A stretch of 12,044 nt of DNA from an uncultured Bacillota bacterium (GCA_905197115.1 CAJJXN010000041.1:1-12044), one strand, 5' to 3'; shown: positions 1 to 7,850, counted from the stretch's first letter. Program-made: numbers and translations. Notes: a model not told the origin generated them from the sequence alone.

Positions 1-831
1 GAAAATGAATGCGGCGGGGGGCATGTCGGAAAGCCGTCCTTCCTTAAGCTCGCGATAGATATGCACAATGCTCAGTGCGTTCATAAGCTGCCGTTTGTAT
101 TCATGCATGCGCTTCACCTGAATATCAAAAACGAACTCCGGAGGAATTTCAACACCCTCCTTTTTAAGAATGATATCGGAGAGTTTGCGCTTGGCCTCGC
201 GTTTGACGGCAATGAAACCCCGAATCAGCTCATCGTCGATCAGGGGTTCAAGCTTTTTAAGCTCGTACAGGTCGGTCATAAAGCCGTAGCCGATGCGGCT
301 CCCGATAAGTGTGGAAAGTGCGGGATTGCAAAGCCCGAGGAAGCGGCGCTGGGTCACGCCGTTTGTTTTGTTTTGGAAGCGTTCGGGATAAACATCGTAC
401 CAATCCTTAAGCACTTCGGTGCGCAGCAATCCGGAATGGATCTGCGCAACGCCGTTGACGTATGAGGAAACAAAGGTTGCAAGCCTTGCCATATGAATCC
501 GTCCGTCGGCAACGATGTACATTGAGTTTATCTTTTCCTGCGGCAGTCCGCGGGACGTCAGTTCGCGGTGCAGTGCATCGTTAATGCGGAAGATGATATC
601 GAGAATATTCGGAATAACGCTGCGGAAGAGCTCACAATCCCATGTTTCGAGAGCCTCGCTCATGAGCGTGTGGTTTGTGTAGCTGAATGTCCGCCGCGCA
701 ATGTCCAGTGCATCGTCAAAACTTTTGCCCTCGTTCATAAGCAGACGGACAAGCTCCGGAATGCTGACCGTCGGATGCGTGTCATTAAGCTGTATTGCGT
801 TCATCTCCGCAAAATTATCAACCGTGCCGAA
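1..831 (-). CDS. glgP: Glycogen/maltodextrin phosphorylase, internal fragment (open at both ends)
   Basis: The minus strand is open without a stop for 277 codons (low coordinate of each codon = 1 modulo 3) and reads as alpha-glucan phosphorylase (GT35), which releases glucose-1-phosphate from glycogen or maltodextrin in the cytoplasm. In protein order it shows AIQLNDTHPT near the join, SYTNHT, ETWDCELF, VNGVAQIHSGLL, YPERFQNKTNGVTQRR, FVFDIQVKRMHEYKRQL, and ends in IYRELK...PPAAFIF, just before the family's conserved glycine/lysine stretch. The N-terminal third and the C-terminal part with the PLP-binding lysine are outside the window. G+C is much higher than in the neighbouring core and Ile codons are ATT/ATC (22 of 24). 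It meets aspS with no intergenic DNA and on the opposite strand, so it probably belongs to another genome. The family call is secure; glgP versus malP is not resolvable. Confidence 0.9.
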
Positions 832-840
832 ACAACGCCT
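823..840. other. Left chimeric join (phosphorylase antisense to aspS)
   Basis: Phosphorylase similarity on the minus strand holds up to about 831 (GTVDNFAEMNAIQLND). AspRS similarity on the plus strand begins at about 826-832 (AETTPMIVAEDTDA, then LKYRYLDLRRP). Both genes are cut at the same point inside conserved domains, and composition changes from G+C-rich to AT-rich there. A few bases (GCCGAA, 826-831) could be read as part of either gene, which fits joining at microhomology. The plus frame happens to remain open across the join. Confidence 0.85.
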
Positions 841-2247
841 ATGATTGTTGCTGAAGACACCGATGCTTTAGAAGATACACGTCTAAAATATCGTTATTTA
901 GATTTGCGTCGTCCTTCTTTACAAAAAGCGCTTCGTTTACGTTATGAAGTAACCAAATCCATTAGAGCTTATTTTGATGCTCATCAATTCATGGAAATTG
1001 AAACCCCAATTATTGCGAAAACAACACCTGAAGGTGCACGTGATTATTTAATTCCAAGTCGCGTAAATAAAGGAAAATTTTACGCTTTACCACAATCGCC
1101 ACAAATTTTCAAACAATTATTAATGATTGCTGGATTTGAACGTTATTTCCAAATTGCTCGTTGTTTTAGAGACGAAGATTTACGCGCAGATAGACAAATG
1201 GAATTTACACAAGTTGACTTCGAAGTTAGTTTCTTTAGTCAAGAAGAATTTTATTCATTAGTAGAAGGTCTTTTTGTAAAAGTATTAAAGGATGTTAAAA
1301 ATATCGACATTCAAGTTCCATTTCAACGTTTAACTTGGCATGAAGCGATGAATATGTATGGTAGTGATAAACCAGATTTACGCTATGATTTACCACTTGT
1401 AGATATTAGTGAAATTTTAAAAGATAGTGAAATCGCTTTTTTACAAAATGAGACAACGAAAGCGATAAAAGTAGAAAATAGTGCAAATATTTTTACAAGA
1501 AAAGAAATAGACACATTAACTGAAACGGTTAAGAAATATAAAGCTAAAGGCCTATGTTTTGTTAAATATACAAATCAACAAATGGAAGGGACTAGTGCCA
1601 AATTATTGACTGAAAAGCAAAAGCAAGAACTTATTAAGCAATTAGACTTAAAAGAAAACGATGTTGTATTCTTTGTGAATGACACTTGGTTGACAGCAGT
1701 AACAGCAATGGGTGCTTTACGAATTGCGATTGCTAAAAAACTTCAAATTATTCCTGAAAATGTCTATAAATTTTTATGGATTATGGATTTTCCAATGTAT
1801 GAATATGCAGAAGATGGTTCTTTAAATGCTATGCATCATCCATTTACTTCTTATAAAAAAGAAGATGAAAAATATTTAGAAACGGATCCATTAAAGGTAA
1901 GAGCCAATGCGTATGATGTTGTATTAAATGGCTATGAACTTGGTAGTGGTAGTGTTCGTATTTTTGATCAAGATCAACAACAAAAAGTATTTGAAAAATT
2001 AGGTTTAAGTGATGAAGATATTCATGTTAAATTTGGATTTTTTGTAGATGCACTAAAATATGGTACTCCTCCACATTGTGGAATGGGACTTGGTCTTGAC
2101 CGTATTGTTATGATTTTAAATAATTCACAATCTTTACGTGATGTTATTGCTTTTCCTAAAAATGCATCTGCAGTTTGTCCAATGAGCGAAGCTCCATCTA
2201 TTGTGGATGATAAGCAATTAGATGAACTTGGATTAAAAATAAAATAA
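832..2247 (+). CDS. aspS: Aspartyl-tRNA synthetase, 5'-truncated by the join
   Basis: This is a class II aminoacyl-tRNA synthetase that charges tRNA-Asp with aspartate. About 471 C-terminal residues remain of a bacterial-type AspRS of usually about 580-590, so the N-terminal OB-fold anticodon-binding domain (roughly 115 residues) is missing. Visible features are LKYRYLDLRRP just after the join, TPEGARDYL, motif 2 FRDEDLRADRQMEFTQVDFE (from 1165), GSDKPDLR, the bacterial GAD insertion (about 1480-1690), HHPFTSYK, and motif 3 GMGLGLDRIVMI (from 2080) with the ATP-binding arginine. The open frame continues upstream to an ATG at 568, but 568-831 is antisense to the phosphorylase and shows no AspRS similarity, so it is not the real N-terminus. 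The acyltransferase gene follows after 17 bp and probably shares the transcript. Whether the enzyme charges only tRNA-Asp or also tRNA-Asn cannot be told. Confidence 0.93.
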   Translation, partial: TTPMIVAEDTDALEDTRLKYRYLDLRRPSLQKALRLRYEVTKSIRAYFDAHQFMEIETPIIAKTTPEGARDYLIPSRVNKGKFYALPQSPQIFKQLLMIAGFERYFQIARCFRDEDLRADRQMEFTQVDFEVSFFSQEEFYSLVEGLFVKVLKDVKNIDIQVPFQRLTWHEAMNMYGSDKPDLRYDLPLVDISEILKDSEIAFLQNETTKAIKVENSANIFTRKEIDTLTETVKKYKAKGLCFVKYTNQQMEGTSAKLLTEKQKQELIKQLDLKENDVVFFVNDTWLTAVTAMGALRIAIAKKLQIIPENVYKFLWIMDFPMYEYAEDGSLNAMHHPFTSYKKEDEKYLETDPLKVRANAYDVVLNGYELGSGSVRIFDQDQQQKVFEKLGLSDEDIHVKFGFFVDALKYGTPPHCGMGLGLDRIVMILNNSQSLRDVIAFPKNASAVCPMSEAPSIVDDKQLDELGLKIK

Positions 2248-2264
2248 ATAAAGAGGGGATTTAC

Positions 2265-3386
2265 ATGATTTTAATTAAAGAAGTACAAAACAAAAAAGAT
2301 TTAAAGAAATTTATCCAATTTCCGAATGATCTCTATAAAGATTGTCCTTATTTTACGCCTTGCTTATATATGGATGAAATGAATTGCTTGGATGTGAAAA
2401 AAAATCCAGCATCTCAATATTGCGATTTTAAATTATTCTTGGCTTATAAAGATGACGAACTTGTAGGACGCATATGTGGAATTATTAATCACCATGCGAA
2501 TAAAAAATACAATCAAAAACGTGTTCGTTTTAATCGAATTGATATGATTGATGATATTGAAGTTACGAAAGCACTAATCAATGCTGTAGAAACATGGGGT
2601 AAAGAAAATGATTTAGAAGAAATAAATGGTCCATTAGGCTATAGTGATCAAGACAAAGAAGGATTATTAATAAAAGGTTTTGATCAATTAAATATGTTTA
2701 TTACAATTTATTCTTATCCTTATTATATGGAACATTTAAAGCAATTAGGGTTTATGGAAGATGCATATTGGAATGAATATAAGATTTTTATTCCAAAACA
2801 AGTCGATCCTCGTATTACTCGTATTGCGCGTCATGTTGAAAAAAAATATGATTTACACATGGTTCATTTAAAAAGTAAAAAAGAAATTAAAAATTATGTC
2901 ATGAAAGCACTTTATTTAGTAAATGAATGCTATAAAGATTTGTATGGATATGTTCAAATTGATGATGAACAAATTCGCCATTTAGCCGCACAATATGTAC
3001 CTTTAATTAATTTAGATTATTTACAATTAGTTGAAACCAAAGATAAAAAAGTGGTAGGTTTTGGCTTAATGATTCCATCCCCTGCTTTAGCTGTTAAAAA
3101 AACCAATGGTCGTTTATTCCCATTTGGATTTATTCCATTCTTTAAAGCTTTAAAACGTTCAAAAGTTTTAGAAATGTTACTCGTTGCTGTTGATCCAGAA
3201 TATCAAAACAAAGGTGTAAATGCTTTAATCATGGAAGAAGCGATTAATAATGCGATTAAAAATCACATTGAATATGCTGAAACGGGTCCTGAACTTGAAA
3301 ATAATATTAATGTTCAAAGTTTATGGAAATTATTTGAAAGTGAAAATCATAAGAAAAGATGTTGTTTCTTAAAGAAAATTCAATGA
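2265..3386 (+). CDS. GNAT-like N-acyltransferase family protein (YghO-like), substrate unknown
   Basis: A 373-residue soluble protein with no signal peptide. The C-terminal part (about residues 300-350) has a GNAT-type acyl-CoA-binding pattern: a strand LEMLLVAVDP, then the pyrophosphate-loop-like YQNKGVNALIMEEA, then a helix and ETGPELENNINVQSLWKLF. The N-terminal half (YPYYMEHLKQLGF, INGPLGYSDQDKEGLL) resembles the roughly 370-residue bacterial family that includes E. coli YghO, whose substrate I do not know. The start is supported by GAGGGG at 2253-2258, six bases ahead of the ATG. It lies 17 bp after aspS and is closed by a strong terminator, so it is probably the last gene of an aspS transcript. 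Fold assignment is fairly sure; biochemical function is not. Confidence 0.75.
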   Translation: MILIKEVQNKKDLKKFIQFPNDLYKDCPYFTPCLYMDEMNCLDVKKNPASQYCDFKLFLAYKDDELVGRICGIINHHANKKYNQKRVRFNRIDMIDDIEVTKALINAVETWGKENDLEEINGPLGYSDQDKEGLLIKGFDQLNMFITIYSYPYYMEHLKQLGFMEDAYWNEYKIFIPKQVDPRITRIARHVEKKYDLHMVHLKSKKEIKNYVMKALYLVNECYKDLYGYVQIDDEQIRHLAAQYVPLINLDYLQLVETKDKKVVGFGLMIPSPALAVKKTNGRLFPFGFIPFFKALKRSKVLEMLLVAVDPEYQNKGVNALIMEEAINNAIKNHIEYAETGPELENNINVQSLWKLFESENHKKRCCFLKKIQ

Positions 3387-3392
3387 TGAATG

Positions 3393-3419
3393 AAAGCCAA
3401 GACATAATCTTGGCTTTTT
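3393..3419 (+). terminator. Rho-independent terminator of the aspS-acyltransferase transcript
   Basis: AAAGCCAAGA (3393-3402) pairs perfectly with TCTTGGCTTT (3408-3417) across the five-base loop CATAA, and a short T run follows. It starts six bases after the acyltransferase stop codon. Confidence 0.9.
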
Positions 3420-3463
3420 AAGAATATAAAATAGTTTTTATTTAATTTTATTTAAAAAAAAGG

Positions 3464-3469
3464 TATAAT
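3464..3469 (+). promoter_or_regulatory. Probable promoter -10 box for ynzC-tkt
   Basis: A perfect TATAAT lies 19 bp before the ynzC start codon, in the gap after a terminator where a new transcript must begin. The -35 region (around 3440-3446) is only T/A-rich and has no good TTGACA match. Transcription from here would give a leader of about 13 bases that still holds the ribosome site AGGTG (3476-3480). Confidence 0.6.
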
Positions 3470-3488
3470 AAAAATAGGTGATTGCAAA

Positions 3489-3707
3489 ATGATAGATCCA
3501 AAATTACTAAATCGTATTAACGAATTGGCCAAAAAAGAAAATTTAACGGAGCAAGAAAAAATGGAACAAGCTTTGCTTAGAAAAGAATATATTCGTCAAT
3601 TTAAAATGGGTTTTAAACAACAACTAGAAAGTATTAAAGTGGTGGATCCAAATGGAAAAGATGTAACACCTAAAAAAATTAAAGAAAAGAGGGAAAACAA
3701 TGAATAA
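3489..3707 (+). CDS. ynzC: UPF0291/DUF896 family protein YnzC
   Basis: A 72-residue basic, helical, cytoplasmic protein of the UPF0291 (DUF896) family, represented by B. subtilis YnzC; its molecular role is not established. The family pattern is clear: INELAKKENLTEQEKMEQ, then LRKEYIRQFKMGFKQQLESI, then VVDPNGKDVTPKKIKEKR. Length is normal. The ribosome site AGGTG (3476-3480) is eight bases ahead of the ATG. Its last eight bases overlap the start of tkt (ATGAATAA contains the tkt ATG and the ynzC stop), so the two are likely translationally coupled. ynzC directly upstream of tkt is also the Bacillus order. Confidence 0.9.
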   Translation: MIDPKLLNRINELAKKENLTEQEKMEQALLRKEYIRQFKMGFKQQLESIKVVDPNGKDVTPKKIKEKRENNE

Positions 3708-5652
3708 AGATATATTATGTGTAAATACGTTAAGAAGCTTAGCAATGGATGTCATTGACAAAGCAAACTCAGGACATCCAGGAATGGCACTTGGAAGTGC
3801 TCCTATATTACATACTTTATTTACAAGACATATTGTAAGTACAGCCATTGATTCAAAATGGATAAAAAGAGATCGTTTTGTATTATCTTCGGGACATGTA
3901 TCTTCTTTACTTTATTGTATTCTTCATTTATGTGGTTATAATGTTTTAATGGATGATTTAAAACAATTTAGACAATTAAATTCAAAAACTCCAGGCCATC
4001 CTGAATCCCATTTAACCGATGGTGTAGATGTTTCAACGGGACCTTTAGGACAAGGCCTTGCTTCTGCGGTTGGTCTTGCAATGGCAGAAAGACATTTAGT
4101 GAAAACATATTCAAATATTGATGTACTTGATCATTATACATATGTATTATGTGGCGATGGAGACTTAGAAGAAGGTGTTGCCATTGAAGCGATGTCTTTA
4201 GCTGGTCTTTATAAATTAAATAAATTAATAGTTTGTTATGATAGTAATGATGTAACTTTAGATGGACCTCTCGCACAATCAAATGTTGAAAATGCAAAAA
4301 TGAAAGCTGAGTCGATGAATTGGAATGTCATTGAAGTCAAGGATGGAAATGATGTAGAAGCAATTGATGCAGCAATTTGCCAAGCAAAAGCACAAAATGA
4401 GAAACCAACTTTAATCATTTGTAAAACCATTATTGGTTATGGTAGTGAAAAACAAGGTACTTGTGCGGTTCATGGTGCGCCATTGAAAAAAGAAGCAACA
4501 GCCAAATTAAAAGAGTTTTTGCAAGTTCCTCAAGATGCCTTTTATATTCCTGAGGAAGTAAAAGAATTTTATAAAAGTACTTATGTGGCTCGAGGAATTC
4601 AAGCTTACATGGATTATAATAATAAAGTGAAATCATTATCTGAAAAGCAACAACAACAATTACAAATGTTGCTAGATAATAAAATACCTGCCAATATTTT
4701 TGAACAAGCGCCAACCTACGCTTCAGGATACGCAAATTCAAGTCGAAACGTTTCAAAAGAATTACTTAATTATTATTGTGATCATTCAAGTTTATTATTT
4801 GGAGGATCAGCTGATGTAGCTAAATCGGTTATGACTTCATTGAATCATCATTCTACATTTAATGCAGATGATTATGCTGGACGAAATATCAATTTTGGTA
4901 TTAGAGAGTTTGCGATGGCATGTATTTGTAATGGTTTAGCTAGTCATGGAGGAATTAAACCATATTGTGGAAGTTTTATGGTTTTTGTCGACTATTTTAA
5001 AGCTGCCATTCGTATGGCTGCGTTAATGGAACTTCCTGTTACTTATCTATTATCACATGATAGTATTGCGGTTGGTGAAGATGGACCAACGCATCAACCA
5101 ATTGAACAATTAGTTGCTTTACGTTCCATTCCAAATGTCAATACAATTCGTGTGGCAGATGCCAACGAAACAGCTGGAGCTTATCAAATTGCATTACAAT
5201 CAACACATACTCCAACTGCGATTATTTTATCTCGTCAAAATCTCTTAACCCTTCCAAATTCAAGTGCGAAAAAGGTAGCTTATGGTGCTTATATTATTGC
5301 TAAAGAAGAAGAAAAGTTAGATGCCATTTTAATTGCAACAGGAAGTGAAGTTGAATTAGCATATAAAGCAAAATTAGCATTAAAGAGTTATGGAATTGAT
5401 GTACGTGTTGTTTCCATGCCTTCCATGTATTTATTTGAAAAGCAAAGTCAAAATTATAAAGATGAAATTTTGCCACCAAGTTGTAATAAACGTTTATCAA
5501 TTGAAATGGCGAGTGAATTTGGATGGCATAAATATGCTACAAACACAATGTCTATTAATGAGTTTGGAAGAAGCGGTAAGGCAGAAGATGTCATTTCCTA
5601 TTTTAACTTTACAATCGATCATGTCGTTGAAGAAGTAAAAAAGATGTTATAA
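3700..5652 (+). CDS. tkt: Transketolase
   Basis: A thiamine-diphosphate enzyme of the non-oxidative pentose phosphate pathway that moves two-carbon ketol units between sugar phosphates, linking glycolysis with ribose-5-phosphate and erythrose-4-phosphate supply. The 650-residue protein is full length for the family. In order: SGHPGMALGSAP (residues 24-35), LSSGHVSSLLY (62-72), TGPLGQGLASAVGLAMAE (113-130), the TPP/metal motif GDGDLEEG (152-159) followed by YDSNDVTLDG, HGAPL (259-263), FGGSADV (367-373), FGIREFAMA with the catalytic Glu403, SHDSIAVGEDGPTHQP (452-467), and a C-terminal domain with LIATGSEVELA. All expected TPP and substrate residues I can check are present. GAGGG inside the end of ynzC serves as ribosome site for the overlapping ATG. 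A hairpin follows the stop by about 22 bp. Confidence 0.97.
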   Translation: MNKDILCVNTLRSLAMDVIDKANSGHPGMALGSAPILHTLFTRHIVSTAIDSKWIKRDRFVLSSGHVSSLLYCILHLCGYNVLMDDLKQFRQLNSKTPGHPESHLTDGVDVSTGPLGQGLASAVGLAMAERHLVKTYSNIDVLDHYTYVLCGDGDLEEGVAIEAMSLAGLYKLNKLIVCYDSNDVTLDGPLAQSNVENAKMKAESMNWNVIEVKDGNDVEAIDAAICQAKAQNEKPTLIICKTIIGYGSEKQGTCAVHGAPLKKEATAKLKEFLQVPQDAFYIPEEVKEFYKSTYVARGIQAYMDYNNKVKSLSEKQQQQLQMLLDNKIPANIFEQAPTYASGYANSSRNVSKELLNYYCDHSSLLFGGSADVAKSVMTSLNHHSTFNADDYAGRNINFGIREFAMACICNGLASHGGIKPYCGSFMVFVDYFKAAIRMAALMELPVTYLLSHDSIAVGEDGPTHQPIEQLVALRSIPNVNTIRVADANETAGAYQIALQSTHTPTAIILSRQNLLTLPNSSAKKVAYGAYIIAKEEEKLDAILIATGSEVELAYKAKLALKSYGIDVRVVSMPSMYLFEKQSQNYKDEILPPSCNKRLSIEMASEFGWHKYATNTMSINEFGRSGKAEDVISYFNFTIDHVVEEVKKML

Positions 5653-5661
5653 AGAATTAAT

Positions 5662-5694
5662 TTGACAAATTAAGACACCTCAAATTTTTATAAT
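5662..5694 (+). promoter_or_regulatory. Candidate promoter with stretched spacer, upstream of the 126-aa gene
   Basis: TTGACA (5662-5667) and TATAAT (5689-5694) both match consensus, but the spacer is 21 bp, about four longer than optimal. If used, transcription would start near 5701, inside the AGGAGG ribosome site and downstream of the hairpin's 5' arm. The -10 falls in the AT-rich apical stem of the hairpin, so it could also be a chance match. Confidence 0.35.
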
Positions 5695-5714
5695 AAAAAT
5701 AGGAGGTGTTTTTT
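5675..5714 (+). terminator. Terminator hairpin after tkt that contains the next gene's ribosome-binding site
   Basis: ACACCTC (5675-5681) pairs with GAGGTGT (5703-5709). Above a 2x2 internal loop, ATTTTTAT (5684-5691) pairs with ATAAAAAT (5693-5700). The stem ends in six Ts (5709-5714), as in an intrinsic terminator. The 3' arm is also AGGAGGTG (5701-5708), a near-perfect Shine-Dalgarno site seven bases before the ATG at 5716. Folding would therefore both end tkt transcripts and hide the ribosome site on any read-through transcript. Confidence 0.75.
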
Positions 5715-5715
5715 A

Positions 5716-6096
5716 ATGAAAAAAATACTATTTTATCAATTAAATGAATCTTTTAAAAACACATTAGAAAATGAAGAAAGAATGATTGAAAATCTAATGA
5801 ATAATCAAAACACATATGCTTGCAAAAAACAATTAAGATATTTACTTAAGAAACAAGATGTACAACAAATTATTCAAAAAATTTCCAATCAATGTGAAGA
5901 ATTATCGAATTTAACCATTCAAGAAAACGTGATTCATTTCATGATGGGAAAAGACATCTTTGAACAAATTATTGTATATGATTATTACCTTACTTATGAA
6001 TATGATAATGAATATAAAATTTTATATAAAAAGATTCAAAAAGTATTATGTGATTATAAAGAAATCAATGAATCACAAATGGCAGTCGTTATATAA
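5716..6096 (+). CDS. Unrecognised 126-aa protein in the position of sirA (yneE); possibly a divergent SirA
   Basis: A real gene by its very strong ribosome site (AGGAGGTG, spacer seven) and by codon use matching its neighbours, but I do not recognise the family with confidence. The protein is soluble and charged, mainly helical in its first half (FKNTLENEERMIENLM, then KKQLRYLLKKQDVQQIIQKI), with a more strand-like tyrosine-rich second half (IIVYDYYLTYEYDNEYKIL). No signal peptide, membrane segment or catalytic motif is visible. In B. subtilis the gene between tkt and yneF is sirA (yneE), a roughly 148-residue inhibitor that binds DnaA. The spacing pattern Y-x-L-x-x-x-F near the N-terminus followed by an acidic helix and a lysine/glutamine-rich helix is loosely similar to what I remember of SirA. 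That identity is an inference from position plus weak resemblance, not a family call. Confidence 0.75.
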   Translation: MKKILFYQLNESFKNTLENEERMIENLMNNQNTYACKKQLRYLLKKQDVQQIIQKISNQCEELSNLTIQENVIHFMMGKDIFEQIIVYDYYLTYEYDNEYKILYKKIQKVLCDYKEINESQMAVVI

Positions 6097-6104
6097 AAAT
6101 AAAT

Positions 6105-6134
6105 AAAAAAAGCACTTATAAATTATAAGTGCTT
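6105..6134 (-). terminator. Terminator of the metalloprotease gene
   Basis: AAGCACTTATAA (6110-6121) and TTATAAGTGCTT (6123-6134) form an almost perfect palindrome. Read on the minus strand it is followed by seven Ts (complement of 6105-6111), and it begins about 10 bases past the protease stop. On the plus strand the bases that follow are ATAAAATCC, so it is a weak terminator for the 126-aa gene converging on it. Confidence 0.85.
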
Positions 6135-6144
6135 ATAAAATCCG

Positions 6145-7797
6145 TTAAATTTTTGTGAAAGTTAAAGTTGCCTTATTAGAAGTGATAGAATCAATTGAAA
6201 TGTTATAGCCAATAGCTGTTCCATCATTTAGATTTGTACGATTATTAAAGAATGATTGGAATCGAGTTGGAGTAAATTGATTTCCTTGAACAAATAAGGT
6301 GTCATTGTTAGCTGCTGCCCCATTTTTAAATGAGTTTATTTGCGTAGCTTCCAATAAATGAACTAAAAAGTTACTAGATACAGATCGGGATGGCGTATTT
6401 GAATGGGCAATTGAAACACTTTCTCCTCTTGAAGATGTTGTAAGTGAATCAGTATAGTTTTTAAAATATCCATAAGCATCATATACAGCAAGACGAGAAT
6501 CAATATGATATATTTTAATTCCAGGTTGGCTAAAGTGTTTTACACCACCTGTATATGTCACAACTGAATCTTGATAGTTTAATCCAGTAGGGGTTACAAA
6601 TTCGATTAAAAGATATTCATCCATTGGCGTTTTGTTCCAAGTTTTTTCATCTCGAAGTAAAATACAATCGCCAGATGATTCAAATGGATTGATTGAAATC
6701 GTAGTAGATCCTGTTACTACTTTTGGCATTGTCCAACCAAGTAACATTTTGGAATAAGCACAATGGTCACCAATATTATAGTCCATCATATCGATTTTGC
6801 CAGCCGCCCCATAATTACTATCATCATCGTAATTATAATAATCGTCTAATCCCAATACATGTCCTGTTTCATGAATAAAGGTATGTGCATCTGGAACTAA
6901 CACACCATTTTTAGTGTATTTTCCTTCATAGAGAAAACTAACGCTTGCCCAAGCATAAGTATAAGGTTTTAAAGCACGAGAAGTATTTTCAAAATCCCAA
7001 TAAGTATAAGCCCACCAAGTATCACTACCTGTTCGACTATAAGGGCGATCATATACTAACCAAACAGCATCTACTAAACCATCATTATCTTGATCATAGT
7101 AACTTAAATCACCATAATTATTTTCATACCACTTTGAAGCTTCACGCAAAACGTAAAAAGAAGGGTCTGCATAAAGAGTAGAAGATAAACTATTTACAGC
7201 TGTAGAAGTACGATTTAAATGGAACCAATCTGTAACGCGACCTTGAAGTTTTAATTTTCCATAACTTGATTTGTAATAATAACTACTCACAGATTCCCAA
7301 CCTGTATAAGATGGATCTCCAAAAAAAGCTTTTTCGATGTCATCTAAAGCTTTATCACATCCACCATCTAACTTATTACATGCTGATACGCTTTTGTCAT
7401 CTGCAAATTTAACAGGTATTACTAAAACTCTTTGATACCCAACTGTTGCAGGATCATCAAAATCTTCGCCATCTCTTACTTCCCGAAAATCAAATGCAAA
7501 TTGTTCAGGGGTGTAAAAGTTTTCTCCATTTTTTAAAGAATCACTTTCTTTAAAAGTAACACTATCAAATTTAAATGTAAATTCACTTTCTGTTGCATGA
7601 TTATCCGAAATAATCATTGGCTCTTTGCGATAATTATGTACATCTCCACTATTAGATTGTGAAGAATCACTAGAAGGATTGCTAGAAATCGAGTCATTAG
7701 AAACGTTTGAAGAACTCTTTTTATGTGTTGAACAACTAGATAAAGTTATAGTAGCCACGAAAGCTGCTAATAACGAAATAAAAACATGCTTTTTCAA
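6145..7797 (-). CDS. Secreted lipoprotein, M6-family-like zinc metalloprotease
   Basis: A 550-residue predicted surface-anchored endopeptidase. It starts with TTG at 7797, supported by GAGGTG five bases upstream; no nearby in-frame ATG replaces it. Residues 1-22 are a lipoprotein signal peptide (KK, a hydrophobic stretch, lipobox LSSC with Cys22), followed by a Ser/Asn-rich spacer to about residue 50. The catalytic motif is HETGHVLGLDD (309-319), matching HExxHxxGxxD of M6 (immune inhibitor A-like) peptidases: zinc ligands His309, His313 and Asp319, base Glu310. DMMDYNIGDH (336-345) supplies the Met-turn region. Residues 235-243 (DQDNDGLVD) form a calcium-loop-like DxDxDGxxD. Cys140 and Cys147 could form a disulfide. 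The gene has its own promoter and terminator, is opposite in direction to its neighbours and lies inside an otherwise conserved tkt-yneF-plsY order. Substrate unknown; extracellular protein degradation is the likely role. Confidence 0.9.
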   Translation of the reverse strand: MKKHVFISLLAAFVATITLSSCSTHKKSSSNVSNDSISSNPSSDSSQSNSGDVHNYRKEPMIISDNHATESEFTFKFDSVTFKESDSLKNGENFYTPEQFAFDFREVRDGEDFDDPATVGYQRVLVIPVKFADDKSVSACNKLDGGCDKALDDIEKAFFGDPSYTGWESVSSYYYKSSYGKLKLQGRVTDWFHLNRTSTAVNSLSSTLYADPSFYVLREASKWYENNYGDLSYYDQDNDGLVDAVWLVYDRPYSRTGSDTWWAYTYWDFENTSRALKPYTYAWASVSFLYEGKYTKNGVLVPDAHTFIHETGHVLGLDDYYNYDDDSNYGAAGKIDMMDYNIGDHCAYSKMLLGWTMPKVVTGSTTISINPFESSGDCILLRDEKTWNKTPMDEYLLIEFVTPTGLNYQDSVVTYTGGVKHFSQPGIKIYHIDSRLAVYDAYGYFKNYTDSLTTSSRGESVSIAHSNTPSRSVSSNFLVHLLEATQINSFKNGAAANNDTLFVQGNQFTPTRFQSFFNNRTNLNDGTAIGYNISIDSITSNKATLTFTKI

Positions 7798-7820
7798 AAT
7801 ATCACCTCTTAAGCCATTAT

Positions 7821-7850
7821 ATTATATACTAAAAAAATAGGATTCGCAAA
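7821..7850 (-). promoter_or_regulatory. Probable promoter of the metalloprotease gene
   Basis: Read on the minus strand, TTTGCG (complement of 7845-7850) and TATAAT (complement of 7821-7826) are separated by 18 bp. A start about seven bases after the -10 leaves a short leader of about 17 bases with the GAGGTG ribosome site. A second overlapping TATAAT (7816-7821) sits too close to the ribosome site. Confidence 0.6.

Noticed and set aside
61..465. 134-codon plus-strand ORF in the left piece
   Set aside because: Antisense shadow of the clearly recognisable phosphorylase; no own ribosome site or recognisable motif.
568..831. Open frame upstream of the AspRS-like region, giving a 559-aa protein from an ATG at 568
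   Set aside because: It is the antisense of the phosphorylase reading frame and shows no OB-fold or other AspRS N-terminal similarity; the frame stays open by chance.
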